Below are positions 1 to 11,223 of a stretch of DNA of 64,000 bases, piece after piece; the first letter of the stretch is position 1, and each line of letters starts with the position of its first letter. The DNA comes from Anaeramoeba ignava (lineage: Eukaryota; Metamonada; Anaeramoebidae). The notes beneath the pieces are model-generated. The model did not search any database and was not told where the DNA came from. It was given only the letters and a program-made list of their open reading frames with translations. The DNA is taken from assembly GCA_028826165.1 (NCBI GenBank), contig JAPDFW010000074.1:186001-250000 (forward strand), in the 5' to 3' direction. Both the position numbers and the translations under genes were made by a program.

Positions 1-1636
1 ATTATAAAATTAATTATAAAATTATTTATAAAATTGCTTATAAAATTGTTTATAAAATTGTTTATAAAATTATTTATAAAATTAAATATTAAATTAATTA
101 TGAAATTATTTATAAAATTATTTATAAAATTAATTATAAAATTAATTATAAAATTAAATATAAAATTATTTATAAAATTATTTATAAAATTATTTATAAA
201 ATTATTTATTAAATTATTTATTAAATTATTTATAAAATTATTTATAAAATTATTTATAAAATTATTTATAAAATTATTTATAAAATTATTTATAAAATTA
301 TTTATAAAATTATTTATAAAATTAATTATAAAATTATTTATAAAATTATTTATAAAATTATTTATAAAATTATTTATAAAATTATTTATAAAATTATATA
401 TAAAAATTTATATTAAATTATTTATAAAATTATTTATAAAATTATTTATAAAATTATTTTTATAAATTATATATAAAATTATTTATAAAATTAATTATAA
501 AATTATTTATAAAATAAATTAAATATAAAATTATTTTATAAAATTATATATAAAATTATTTATAAAATTATTTATAAAATTAATTATAAAATTATTTATA
601 AAATTATATATAAAAAAATTTAAAATTATTTATAAAATTATATATAAAATTATATATAAAATTATTTATAAAATTATTTATAAAATTATTTTATTAAATT
701 ATTTATAATTATTATTTATAAAATTAATTATAAAATTATTTATAAAATTATTTATTAAATTATTTATAAAAATTATATATAAAATTAATTATAAAATTAT
801 TTATAAAATTATATATAAAATTATTTATAAAATTATTTATAAAATTAATTATAAAATTATTTATTAAATTAATTATAAAATTATTTATAAAATTATATAT
901 AAAATTATATATAAAATTATTTATAAAATTATTTATTAAATTAATTATAAAATTAATTATAAAATTAATTATAAAATTATTTATAAAATTATTTATAAAA
1001 ATTATATATAAAATTAAATATAAAATTAATTATAAAATTATTTATAAAATTATTTATAAAAATTAAATATAAAATTATTTATAAAATTAAATATAAAATT
1101 ATTTATAAAATTATTTATAAAAATTATTTATAAAATTATTTATAAAAATTATATATAAAAATTATTTATAAAATTAAATATAAAATTATTTATAAAATTA
1201 ATTATAAAATTAATTATAAAATTAATTATAAAATTATTTATAAAATTAATTATAAAATTATTTATAAAATTATTTACAAAATTATTTATAAAATTGTTTA
1301 TAAAATTGCTTATAAAATTATTTATAAATTTGTTTATAAATTTGTTTATAAAATTAAATATAAAATTATTTATAAAATTGTTTATAAAATTGTTTATAAA
1401 ATTATTTATAAAATTAATTATAAAATTATTTATAAAATTATTTATAAAATTATATATAAAATTATTTATAAAATTATTTATTAAATTATTTATAAAATTA
1501 TATATAAAATTATTTATAAAATTATATATAAAATTAATTATAAAATTGTTTATAAATTTGTTTATAAAATTATTTATAAAATTATTTATAAAATTATTTA
1601 TAAAATTATTTATAAAATTATTTATAAAATTAATAG
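1..1636. repeat. AT-rich 12-nt tandem array, presumed intron of the RasGAP gene
   Basis: The stretch is almost entirely variants of a 12-nt unit close to AAATTATTTATA, with interspersed AATTAT and AAATAT variants. It ends at a TAG acceptor (1635-1636) directly before coding sequence of the RasGAP gene, so I read it as the 3' part of an intron whose donor lies outside the window. Open frames across it encode only monotonous I/K/F/L/N repeats and are not treated as genes. The same unit recurs in two later introns of this gene (4208-4555, 4723-5648). Confidence 0.8.
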
Positions 1637-4600
1637 GGACATAGATCACAAGATTCATCCTATACAAGTTCACCTAGAACACCAACAACACCAACAATAA
1701 CACCAACAACAACAACCTCTAAAACAATATTTACACAACCAAAAGCACACATCAAACACACATTTTCTAAAAAAATATTCCCAAAACTCCAACCACAAAA
1801 TCCACAACATTCAAAAAATCCACAACAAATCAAACAAGAAATAAAACAAACCAATCCATCCAATAATCAAGCTATTCCACAAAGAAAATCCAAATTTAAT
1901 GGACAAATTTCTCAAGATATTCAAAATATTATTTCTCAATATCGTTCATTTGTTAAACAAGACCAAAATATTCAACAAGCTTTAAACAGAGCAAATGATT
2001 CAAGTGAATTTGATGATCTCCATTTTACTCATTTGGAAGAAGTTTTAAAGGAAAATACAAGTGATGAAAAACCAAAAAAAACAGAAACAGAAGTTTCAAC
2101 ATTAAATGAATTTGCAAATTATTTTGAAGATATTTCAAATACTATTGGAAATGTTAAAAAGAAATTATCTGATGTTTTCCAGAAAATTTATAAAGTTTAT
2201 CCATCACCAAATGATTCATTAAAAGGAATTAAAGAAAATATTAAAATTCAAGCAAAACTTTTAACAGAAGTAAAATAAAATATCCAAATAAATATTCAAA
2301 TAAATATTTAAATAAAATATTCAAATAAAATATTCAAATAAAATATTAAAATAAAATATTCAAATAAAATATTAAAATAAATATTTAAATAAATATCCAA
2401 AATAAATATTCAAATAAATATTCAAATAAAATATTCAAATAAATATTTAAATAAAATATTAAAATAAAATATTTAAATAAAATATTTAAATAAATATTTA
2501 AATAAATATTCAAATAAAATATTCAAATAAATATTCAAATAAAATATTAAATAAATATTCAAATAAAATATTAAAATAAATATTCAAATAAATATTCAAA
2601 AAAAATATCATTAGAAACCTGGAGATTCTTTTATTAAAGATGCTGTTCTTTTTGGTGTTTATGCTATCATTGATTCTTATAAAAATGAAATGGTTGATGA
2701 ATCAATGAAAAAACAAATTGAAACGAAAGTATCAACAATTGATCCTGAAAATGAAGTACAAATATCTCTATTATTTAGTCAAATATCACAAGTTTTACTT
2801 GGATATCCATCCGATATGATGGAGGCAATTCAAGGATTTTGTTATCATTTTTTATTTGGGGTTCTTTTCTCAAAAAATTTATCCAAACAATTCACAGAAA
2901 AAATTATAATCAACAAATTATTATCAAGTGATTTAAATGGTTTGTTGTTGTTTTTATCAAAAGAATGAAAGAAAAAATATTCAGTTTATATCTAAAAAAA
3001 ATCCTTTTTATTCTTTGTTGTATTTTAGAATATTCAATATTAAAAATTAGAAATGGAATAACACGTTGTTTTGAGAAATATTTATTTGAATTATTTAATT
3101 TCAAGCAAACAGTACAAACTCTTTATAATTTTTCAATATCTTTTAAGATTGACACAAATATAGAAGTAATTTATTAATTAAAATATAAAAATATAAAATA
3201 TAAAAATATAAAAATATAAAAATATAAAAATATAAAAATATTAAAATATTAAAATATTAAAATATAAAAATATTAAAATATTAAAATATAAAAATATTAA
3301 AAATAATAAAATATTAAAATATAAAAATATTAAAATATTAAAATATATAAAAATATTAAAATATAAAAATATTAAAATATAAAAATATTAAAATAATTCT
3401 TTTTTCAAAAGGAAATTCAAGAAATTGTTGATATTTGTAAAAAAGAATCATTTGGAGCAACAACAAGACTTATAATTGATAGTTTATTAGAAGATCATGC
3501 AAAAGAATTAGTAAAAAATCAAATGATGAAAATGGAAGCAAATCCAGATCATCAATTTTTAGAATCATTTGGAAGAGGAAAAGAAGCGTTACAAAAAATA
3601 TACAAATTGCATGATATTAAATACATTACAATAACAACGGATTCAAATTATTGTCGAGATGCACTTGATAAAATTGCAACAGCAATGCTCGTTTTTTTGG
3701 AACCTTTTGGATTGCTTTTGCCTTTTATTAAAAGCGCAATTGCGCAAGAAGTTTTAAGAACAATGTCAGCAGGAAGTTTATTTAGAACAAATGATGTTGC
3801 AACCAAAATGATAACTAAATATTCACTTCTATATGGAAAATCTTATTTAAAAGCAATTCTTCGTGATAGTATTAAAGAACTTGTTGATTCTGGAGCTGAT
3901 TTTGAAGTCGATCCAAATAAACTTACTCAACTTGATGATGGATCTGAATTACCATTTGATTCCAATTTGGAAAAAGTTGCAACTGAAAATATGAAAAATT
4001 TAAAAGCTTTTTTTCATAAGTTTTTGGATCGTATTTTTTCTTCAGCTGATGAAGCTCCTCCTGGTTTTAAATTTATTGCTGCAAATCTTAAAAATTTTGT
4101 TATGCAACAATTTCCTGATAATGCTATTTCTGCTGTTGGTGGTTTTATCTTTTTAAGATTAATTTGTCCTGCAATTGTTGCTCCTTCAAATTTTCAAGTT
4201 ATTGATTGTAAATTATTTATAAAATTATATATAAAATTTAAATATAAAATTAATTATAAAATTAATTATAAAATTATTTATAAAATTATTTATAAAATTA
4301 ATTATAAAATTATTTATAAAATTAATAATAAAATTATTTATAAAATTATTTATAAAATTATTTATAAAATTATTTATAAAATTATTTATAAAATTAAATA
4401 TAAAATTAAATATAAAATTATTTATAAAATTATTTATAAAATTATTTATAAAATTATTTATAAAATTATTTATAAAATTATTAATAAAATTAATAATAAA
4501 ATTAAATATAAAATTAAATATAAAATTATTTATAAAATTATTCTTGTTTTCTTAGTTCCTTTAACAAAAAAATCACAAAGAGGTTTATTATTACTTTCAA

Positions 4601-6659
4601 CAGTAATACAAGCATTATCAAATGGAATTACATTTAGTTCTAATAGAAGACATATGCAACCAATAAATGAAGATATAACAGGAAGATTTGCAGATAGATC
4701 AATATTTGTAGATCAATTATCAGTACAAATTCATTTACAAATTCAATTACAAATTCATTTATAAAATTATTTATAAAATTAAATATAAAATTAAATATAA
4801 AATTATTTATAAAATTAATTATAAAATTATTTATAAAATTATTTATAAAATTATTTATAAAATTATTTATAAAATTATTTATAAAATTATTTATAAAATT
4901 ATTTATAAAATTATTTATAAAATTATTTATAAAATTATTTATAAAATTATTTATAAAATTATTTATAAAATTATTTATAAAATTATTTATAAAATTATTT
5001 ATAAAATTATTTATAAAATTATTATTTATAAAATTAATTATAAAATTATTTATAAAATTAATTATAAAATTAAATATAAAATTATTTATAAAATTAAATA
5101 TAAAATTAATTATGAAATTATTTATAAAATTATTTATAAAATTATTTATAAAACTATTTATAAAATTATTTATAAAATTATTTATAAAATTAAATATAAA
5201 ATTAAATATAAAATTATTTATATAATTATTTATAAAATTATTTATAAAATTATTTATAAAATTAATTATAAAATTATTTATAAAATTAAATATAAAATTA
5301 AATATAAAATTAAATATAAAATTAAATATAAAATTAATTATAAAATTAAATATAAAATTATAAAATTAAATATAAAATTATAAAATTAAATATAAAATTA
5401 TAAAATTAATTATAAAATTAATTATAAAATTATATATAAAATTATTTATAAAATTATTTATAAAATTAAATATAAAATTAAATATAAAATTAATTATAAA
5501 ATTATTAATAAAATTAAATATAAAATTATATATAAAATTATTTATAAAATTATATATAAAATTATTTATAAAATTATTTATAAAATTAAATATAAAATTA
5601 AATATAAAATTAAATATAAAATTATAAAATTAATTATAAAATTTTAAGGATGATTCAAATGTTAATGAAAAAGATCTTTATATTCCACTTGCAAATCTAC
5701 CAGATACAAAACAAGAAGGGGAAATCAAATATGCATTTATTAAATCAATCTATTCAATAAACAAACCAAAAGGATCATTTAACGAAATACAATTCAAAGA
5801 AAGAATAGAATCAGTCTTACAAATTGTAAGCAAAACAAGCCCAGAATTTGTAACAAAACAAGCAATAGAAACAGTTGATGATTTAATTTCTCAAATTCAA
5901 ACATTTAGTGACGGAATTCCTCGATCAGAAAAAGCTTTCCAAACTTTATTTATTCTTCTAAAAGAATATAAAACATCAGTTTTTTATCAACAACAAAAAC
6001 AACAAGAAGAAAAACTTAAAGAAGAATTATCAAAAAAAACAGGAGAAACATCAAAACAAAAACACAAAAAAAATCTTCATATTGAAATTGATGATGAAAA
6101 TTTAGCAATCCAAAATTTGGATTTTGAAGAACAATTAAAAAGATATGATTCACAAATGGAACCTCAATTAAATTTTGGAAATGAAACTGAAAATCAAAAT
6201 AAATCACAAAATCAAAATCAAACTCAAAAACAAGAACAATCAAATCAAAAACAACAACAACAACAACCGCAAACAGAACAAAAACCTGTTCAACATTCTC
6301 AACAAAATACTCAAGATGATTGGGATGACATCAAATCAGCTCGTGTTCAAAAACAAACTTTCTGTTATTTTTCTTCTCAGAAATCAAGTTTCAAAAAAAG
6401 ATTTATTATTTTGCAATCTTTTTCAATAGGCGTTTTTAAAGACCAACCAATTTTCTCTAAAAATAAGAAACCTTTATTGTCTGTTCCAATTACAAAGAAA
6501 ATGAAAATTGCTCAATTAGATACTTATAATAAAAAAAAGAATGTTTTAACTTTAAGCTCCAAACAAGAATCTTCTGAATTTGCTTTTTCTTTTGATCATA
6601 AATCTGATTTAACAGAATGGTTTTTACAAATTAAAAAACTTCGATCTCAAATGAATTAA
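1637..6659 (+). CDS. RasGAP domain protein with C-terminal PH domain, 5' partial
   Basis: Predicted GTPase-activating protein for a Ras-like GTPase, acting at membranes. Inferred exons: 1637-2269, 2615-2939, 3029-3165, 3412-4207, 4556-4722, 5649-6659; phases agree at each join, about 1022 residues visible. The start is a T/P/N/Q-rich disordered stretch. The RasGAP domain lies in exons 4-5: the finger-loop motif SLFRTNDVATK keeps the arginine, and the signature reads GGFIFLRLICPAIVAP, matching the FLR...NPAIV core of active GAPs. The last exon has a Q-rich linker and a C-terminal PH-like fold (KKRFIILQSFSIGVF ... LTEWFLQIKKLR). The 2940-3028 intron is the least certain join. The 348-nt intron inside the GAP domain is stop-free and a multiple of three. 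Domain call is firm; substrate GTPase is unknown. It converges on the ankyrin gene, with 106 nt between stops. Confidence 0.88.
2270..2614. repeat. Tandem array filling RasGAP intron (AAATAAATATTC unit)
   Basis: This intron runs from GTAAAA (2270) to a TTAG acceptor (2613-2614). Nearly all of it is a roughly 11-12-nt unit of the type AAATAAATATTC, different from the arrays in other introns of the gene. No coding signal. Confidence 0.8.
3166..3411. repeat. Tandem array filling RasGAP intron (AATATTAAAATATAAA type)
   Basis: The intron from GTAATT (3166) to AAAG (3410-3411) consists of alternating AATATTAAA and ATATAAAA units. Both flanking exons are in phase 0. Confidence 0.8.
4208..4555. repeat. 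Stop-free 348-nt repeat intron inside the RasGAP domain
   Basis: GTAAAT at 4208 and CTTAG at 4551-4555 bound the array. Removing it joins ...VID to FPLTKKSQRG in frame, which fits the RasGAP fold. The insert is mostly AAATTATTTATA/AAATTAATTATA units, exactly 116 codons, with no in-frame stop, so the upstream frame reads straight through it. I call it an intron because the insert would add 116 low-complexity I/K/Y/N residues in the catalytic domain. Confidence 0.75.
4723..5648. repeat. 926-nt tandem array filling RasGAP intron
   Basis: The intron from GTACAA (4723) to TTAAG (5644-5648) is mainly AAATTATTTATA in near-perfect register around 4750-5030, then mixed AAATTAAATATA variants. It shares its unit with the arrays at 1-1636 and 4208-4555. 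Confidence 0.82.
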
Positions 6660-6765
6660 AAAAACAAAAACAATTTTAATTCTTATTTTTCTTTAATCCA
6701 CTTTCCGTTTTAATTTTTTTTCAAATAAAAATAAAAACAGAAATAATTTTAATTTTAAATGAATT

Positions 6766-9700
6766 TTAATTTAAATTGGATTCGTTCTTTCTTTCTTCCT
6801 TCATCAAATCATCATAAGTTTTTTCAAGAACCATTCTCATTCTACTTTTTTCATTTAATTGATAATAATCAATTAAATCAACAAACTCATCAAAATTATC
6901 AATTGAGTTTTTACTTGAAATATTAATTTCATCCAAATAAAGAAAACGAACTAATTTCTGAACAGTTTCAAAAGATTTACCAGAATAATCATGAACTTGA
7001 TTTGAATCATCTTCAACACTAAGAAACATTCCTCTATAAAGTTCACTTCTGGCAACAAGAATAAGTTTATCAACATGAATGGAATGATTAGAATTAGAAA
7101 AAAGAATTGTAAAGTTTTTTGTGCTTTGATTTTGGAACAAAATATCCAAATCACGAATTATTCCGTTTCTTCCTTTTTTTCTTTCAATCCATTCTTCGGG
7201 TTTTTCATAAATTTCACTGAGAATTTCAGATACAATTTTTTGACTTTCAATAATTGGCTTGCTTTTCGGAAAAATTCCTGAATAAATGAATTGCATAAAA
7301 ATCTTCGCATCTTCAACTTCTTGTTTTGATAATATAAGAAGCATCTTATTGAAAATTTGCTCGATTTGTTGGTTATTTAATTCTCCATTATTAAGTCTCA
7401 ATTTGACAATTAAAGAATGAATGGAAAAATTCCCGCCAATGCATTGAACATTTTGATCAGTAAATTCTTGTCTTTGGAAAAGATTATTCATGTCGGTGCA
7501 AATGGAGAAATGCGAATCAAGAATCTGCTGGATTTCTTCAGTTACAACAAAATTTTCTGAATCGTAAACTTGAGCGTTATAAAGAAGAAGTAACTTGACC
7601 ATTTTTTGATCTTTGAGAAAACATGCATAATAAAGCGGACTTTTTTTCACTGGGAAATCAACAAGTGCGCCATTTTTCAATAAACATTCTGCATTTCTTG
7701 TGTTTCTTTTCTCAATGCAATAAGTAAGTGCTGTTTTCGACATTTCGTTTTGCTCATTTAATTCGGCTCCTTTTGAAATGAGAAATTCAAGCACTTTCTC
7801 GCTTGCGTTATTCAAACAAGCGTTCATTAAAGGCGTGTATTTTCTTTGATCAAGACAATTCACATCTGCTCCTTTTTCAATGAGTATTTTGTAGCATTCA
7901 ATGTTGTTGCTTACAGAGGATATTCTATGAAGAGGTGTTTGTTTTCGAGGTGAATATAAATTTATATCAGGGTAATTCTCAATAAATAACCTCAGAATAT
8001 CTGGATTTGGATCTTTATCACAGAGATAGTGAATCGGATAAAGACCGATCAATGACTTTTCCTGAAAGTTTGGTTTCATTTCGATTATTTTCTTGATGAA
8101 ATCCGATTCGTAATATCTTTTTATTAAGGAAATGAAAAGTGGCTCATTATCAATTTTCGTATTGAAATCAATCATATGATTTTGCAAAAGAAGACTGGTT
8201 TTAGCAGAAGATAAATATGCTGATGTGATTACAGAAAAATAGCTTTTTCGATATTTCTGAATTAAAAAATGTGATAGTTTTTCGTCTGAGTTTACTATCG
8301 CAAGACTTAAACTTGATGGAGATCGAGCTGGTTTCTCTGAAAACTTTGCCTTTTTTGAAAGCAATAATTCAACAATTTCTTGGTCGAGTGTTTTCCAATC
8401 CACAAAAGAAAATATAGATTTTTTATTATTTGTTTTTAATTTCACCGTTGATCCCTTTTTAATTAGAAATTCAATCACTTCAAAATTTGGATAAAATTCA
8501 CATGCAGAAAACAAAGGGGTTTTCCCATAATTATTCTGGATATTAACAATCTTTGAGTTGCATAATAGTTCCAAATCTTCTAAATTGAACGATCTTTTGA
8601 TAAGATAATGGAGTGGTGTGTTTTTTTGTGAATCTACTTCATTGATATTAACACCTGAATCAACTAATAAACGAATAATTTTGGGATTGAATTGAATTTT
8701 TGATAATAAAACATGAAGCGGATTCCTTGAAAATTGACCTTGAGTATTTGGATCTGCTCCATGCTTAATTAGACTCTGAATCAACGAAAAACTGGACGAA
8801 TTCTGACAAAGAGAATGAAGAGGAGTGCTATGTTGGCTATTTTTGGAGTCTAAACGAGAGCCATTTTCAATAAGTAAGTCAATCATTTTCGAAGCTTCTT
8901 TCTTATTTTTCTTTAATCGGATGTTTGAGCATAGTTTGTGCAAAGGTGTATTGTTTGAGGAATCAAGTTCATTCAATGCGGTCTTGCCAATAACATCAAT
9001 CAATTTCTTGAGTATTTCATAATTAGGAAATCCATAACAAGCCAAATGAAGAACATTTTGGTTCAGATCTGTTTTCAGATTCGGATCTGCTCCAGATTCA
9101 AGCAAAATATTGAGAATATTGATATTCTGTTGATGAAAAGTTGTGGTAAGATAAGCATGAAGAGGAGTGTAATTTTTGGAGTCTCTGGAATTAATTTGAA
9201 TTCCTTTTCCAATTAATAGATTCAAAATTTCCTCATCAACAACATTTTTACATGCAAGATGAAGATAATTTTCGTTTTGACTTGTTGTATAACTAAAATC
9301 TTTTGTATTCTTGATTAAAAACTTGATAATATCAGGATCATTCCTGGAACGTAATGCCAATGAAAGATATGTGTATGGCGCTCGAAAAACAGAAAAATGT
9401 TTATCAAAATTTGTTTCGTCGGTAATAAGCATTTTCAGAACTTCGAAATTAACGGGTGTTTTTATTGCATAAAATAAAGGATCTCTTCCTTGAGTATCGG
9501 TTTTGTTCAAATCCAAAAAATTATTGATGAAATATTTAATCATTTTGAGATTAGAGAACTTCATTCGGTATCGAAAAATGCGTGTAAGAAACATATTTTG
9601 ATATAAAATAGATGGCAAATGGCTCATGCTTTCTTCATCAATAAGCATTTCAATAATCTCGATTCTTTTGTTGTTCAGCATTTCATAAAAAACAGGAATG

Positions 9701-11121
9701 TATTTTTGCGAGTCTTTTAGGTGAGTGTCAGCTCCTCTTGCAAGTAAAAACTCAATCAATTCCTTTCTTGCTCCCTTTTCGCACGCATAATGTAAAGGTG
9801 TTTTGTTTGATATTGATATTTCATTGACATCAAATCCAAGATCATCCACTAAATACTCCAAAATATCCATTGGAGCATCTGAAATACAAGCAAAATGCAA
9901 TGCTGTTAATGATTGAGAATCTCTGGAATAAGGATCAACACCCATCTCCACAAAATATTGCAAAATAGGTTTTCCATTAGGGTTTTCGCAAGCAAAATGA
10001 AATGGAGATTTGTGAGAACTTGTTCGAATGAAATAATTATTTCCCGTTTTCTCAACCAGAAATTTAATTGTTTCCAGATCAGTACTTTTGCTGCATGCTA
10101 ATTGAATAGTTGTTTTTTTGATAGTTGATTGAAATTCCAATTGTGCTCCATATTGAAATAGTAATCTGATAATTTTGGAGTTGCAGTGCTTAGTGCAAGC
10201 AAGAAAAATTGGCGATTGAGTTGAAATGTAAGAGTTGTGCTGAGCATTAGCCCCATTTTTGAGAAGAAATTCAATCACTTCAGGATTTGGATTGTATTCA
10301 CATGCTTTAAGAATGGGTGTTTGTCTTGATGTGTTTTGTGCATGAATGTTTGCTCCATGTTTTAAAAGCAAAGCAATATTTTCCACTTTCGATTCGTTCA
10401 TAACCAAATAATGCAACGGAATTTGCATTCTTTTATCTCGAAGATTGGGTTTTGTTCCCGAAGAAATGAGAAGAGAAATAATTTCGTTGCTTGGTTTTTC
10501 GCTTTCGCAAGCAAAATGAAGAGGGTTTTTCCGGTCTTTATCAATTGCATTGATATCTGCTCCTTTTCCAATCAAATATTTGACGCATTTTATATTGGAA
10601 TAAAGACATGCGTAATGAAGTGGAGTTTTTTGGTATTGATCTTTAAAATGAATTTGTTTTTGATCATAAAAAAGCGTATCAAGTATTTCTAAATCTTCAA
10701 TATACATGCAAGCATAATGAAGAGGCTTGCATCTTTTGCTATCCTTAGCTTTTATATCGCTTCCTTTTGCAATAAGTAATTTAATAATTTGAGTATCACT
10801 TGAATTTATCAACGCATTATGAAGTGCAGTTTGATCAAATTTATCTTTCAAATTGACATCAGCTCCATTTTCAATTAATAATTCAATTAGTTCAAAACTT
10901 GTTGGTTGTTTTAATGCGTTGTTAAGTGGGGTTTCTTGGTTTCTATCAAATAAATTAACTTCTGCTTTTTTGGAAAGAAGGATTTTGGTAATTTCAATAT
11001 TATTTGATAAACAACTTAAATGTAAAGCGGTTTTTCCTTCTAAATCTTGGAAATTAATATCTCCTTCAAATTTCTCAATTTCTTCTATATTTTTATCTTC
11101 AATTAATTCCAATAAATCCAT
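6766..11121 (-). CDS. Ankyrin-repeat protein with C-terminal BTB-like domains
   Basis: A 1451-residue single-exon protein built from roughly 30-35 ankyrin repeats (motifs such as TPLHYACLYSNIKCVKYLI and NPLHFACESEKPSNEIISLL) over about residues 25-1170. Two BTB/POZ-like segments follow; the second contains HVDKLILVARSELYRGMFLS, closely matching the RCC1-BTB proteins nearby. Likely a scaffold or ubiquitin-ligase adaptor, an inference from domains only. The frame is open 19 codons further upstream and would add a hydrophobic leader from 11178, but that stretch is A/T-rich like untranslated sequence; I prefer the ATG at 11121 followed by DLLELIEDKNIEE. The stop is TGA or TAA-rich 3' sequence facing the RasGAP gene. 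It starts 102 nt from the divergent myotubularin start, so a shared promoter is likely. Confidence 0.9.
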   Translation of the reverse strand: MDLLELIEDKNIEEIEKFEGDINFQDLEGKTALHLSCLSNNIEITKILLSKKAEVNLFDRNQETPLNNALKQPTSFELIELLIENGADVNLKDKFDQTALHNALINSSDTQIIKLLIAKGSDIKAKDSKRCKPLHYACMYIEDLEILDTLFYDQKQIHFKDQYQKTPLHYACLYSNIKCVKYLIGKGADINAIDKDRKNPLHFACESEKPSNEIISLLISSGTKPNLRDKRMQIPLHYLVMNESKVENIALLLKHGANIHAQNTSRQTPILKACEYNPNPEVIEFLLKNGANAQHNSYISTQSPIFLACTKHCNSKIIRLLFQYGAQLEFQSTIKKTTIQLACSKSTDLETIKFLVEKTGNNYFIRTSSHKSPFHFACENPNGKPILQYFVEMGVDPYSRDSQSLTALHFACISDAPMDILEYLVDDLGFDVNEISISNKTPLHYACEKGARKELIEFLLARGADTHLKDSQKYIPVFYEMLNNKRIEIIEMLIDEESMSHLPSILYQNMFLTRIFRYRMKFSNLKMIKYFINNFLDLNKTDTQGRDPLFYAIKTPVNFEVLKMLITDETNFDKHFSVFRAPYTYLSLALRSRNDPDIIKFLIKNTKDFSYTTSQNENYLHLACKNVVDEEILNLLIGKGIQINSRDSKNYTPLHAYLTTTFHQQNINILNILLESGADPNLKTDLNQNVLHLACYGFPNYEILKKLIDVIGKTALNELDSSNNTPLHKLCSNIRLKKNKKEASKMIDLLIENGSRLDSKNSQHSTPLHSLCQNSSSFSLIQSLIKHGADPNTQGQFSRNPLHVLLSKIQFNPKIIRLLVDSGVNINEVDSQKNTPLHYLIKRSFNLEDLELLCNSKIVNIQNNYGKTPLFSACEFYPNFEVIEFLIKKGSTVKLKTNNKKSIFSFVDWKTLDQEIVELLLSKKAKFSEKPARSPSSLSLAIVNSDEKLSHFLIQKYRKSYFSVITSAYLSSAKTSLLLQNHMIDFNTKIDNEPLFISLIKRYYESDFIKKIIEMKPNFQEKSLIGLYPIHYLCDKDPNPDILRLFIENYPDINLYSPRKQTPLHRISSVSNNIECYKILIEKGADVNCLDQRKYTPLMNACLNNASEKVLEFLISKGAELNEQNEMSKTALTYCIEKRNTRNAECLLKNGALVDFPVKKSPLYYACFLKDQKMVKLLLLYNAQVYDSENFVVTEEIQQILDSHFSICTDMNNLFQRQEFTDQNVQCIGGNFSIHSLIVKLRLNNGELNNQQIEQIFNKMLLILSKQEVEDAKIFMQFIYSGIFPKSKPIIESQKIVSEILSEIYEKPEEWIERKKGRNGIIRDLDILFQNQSTKNFTILFSNSNHSIHVDKLILVARSELYRGMFLSVEDDSNQVHDYSGKSFETVQKLVRFLYLDEINISSKNSIDNFDEFVDLIDYYQLNEKSRMRMVLEKTYDDLMKEERKNESNLN

Positions 11122-11223
11122 AAATAATAAAAAAAGAAAAAAAATGAAAATTAAAATTCGAAAAAAATATTTTTTCATTTTTTCATTTTTTCTTTTCTTT
11201 TTTTAATTTCTTAATAAAAAAAA
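11122..11223. promoter_or_regulatory. 102-nt divergent intergenic region (ankyrin-BTB / myotubularin)
   Basis: The two start codons point away from each other with about 100 nt between them, mostly A and T runs. Both promoters must lie here or overlap the first exons. No specific element was recognised. Confidence 0.4.

Noticed and set aside
34-465. Open frame of KLFI repeats
   Set aside because: It is the 12-nt array read through; no unique sequence, and overlapping frames on both strands are equally open.
9913-10692. Plus-strand frames inside the ankyrin gene
   Set aside because: Shadows of the minus-strand coding sequence without recognisable domains.
11122-11178. Signal peptide on the ankyrin-BTB protein
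   Set aside because: The hydrophobic leader is a translation of A/T-rich 5' sequence; the ATG at 11121 starts a typical soluble ankyrin protein.
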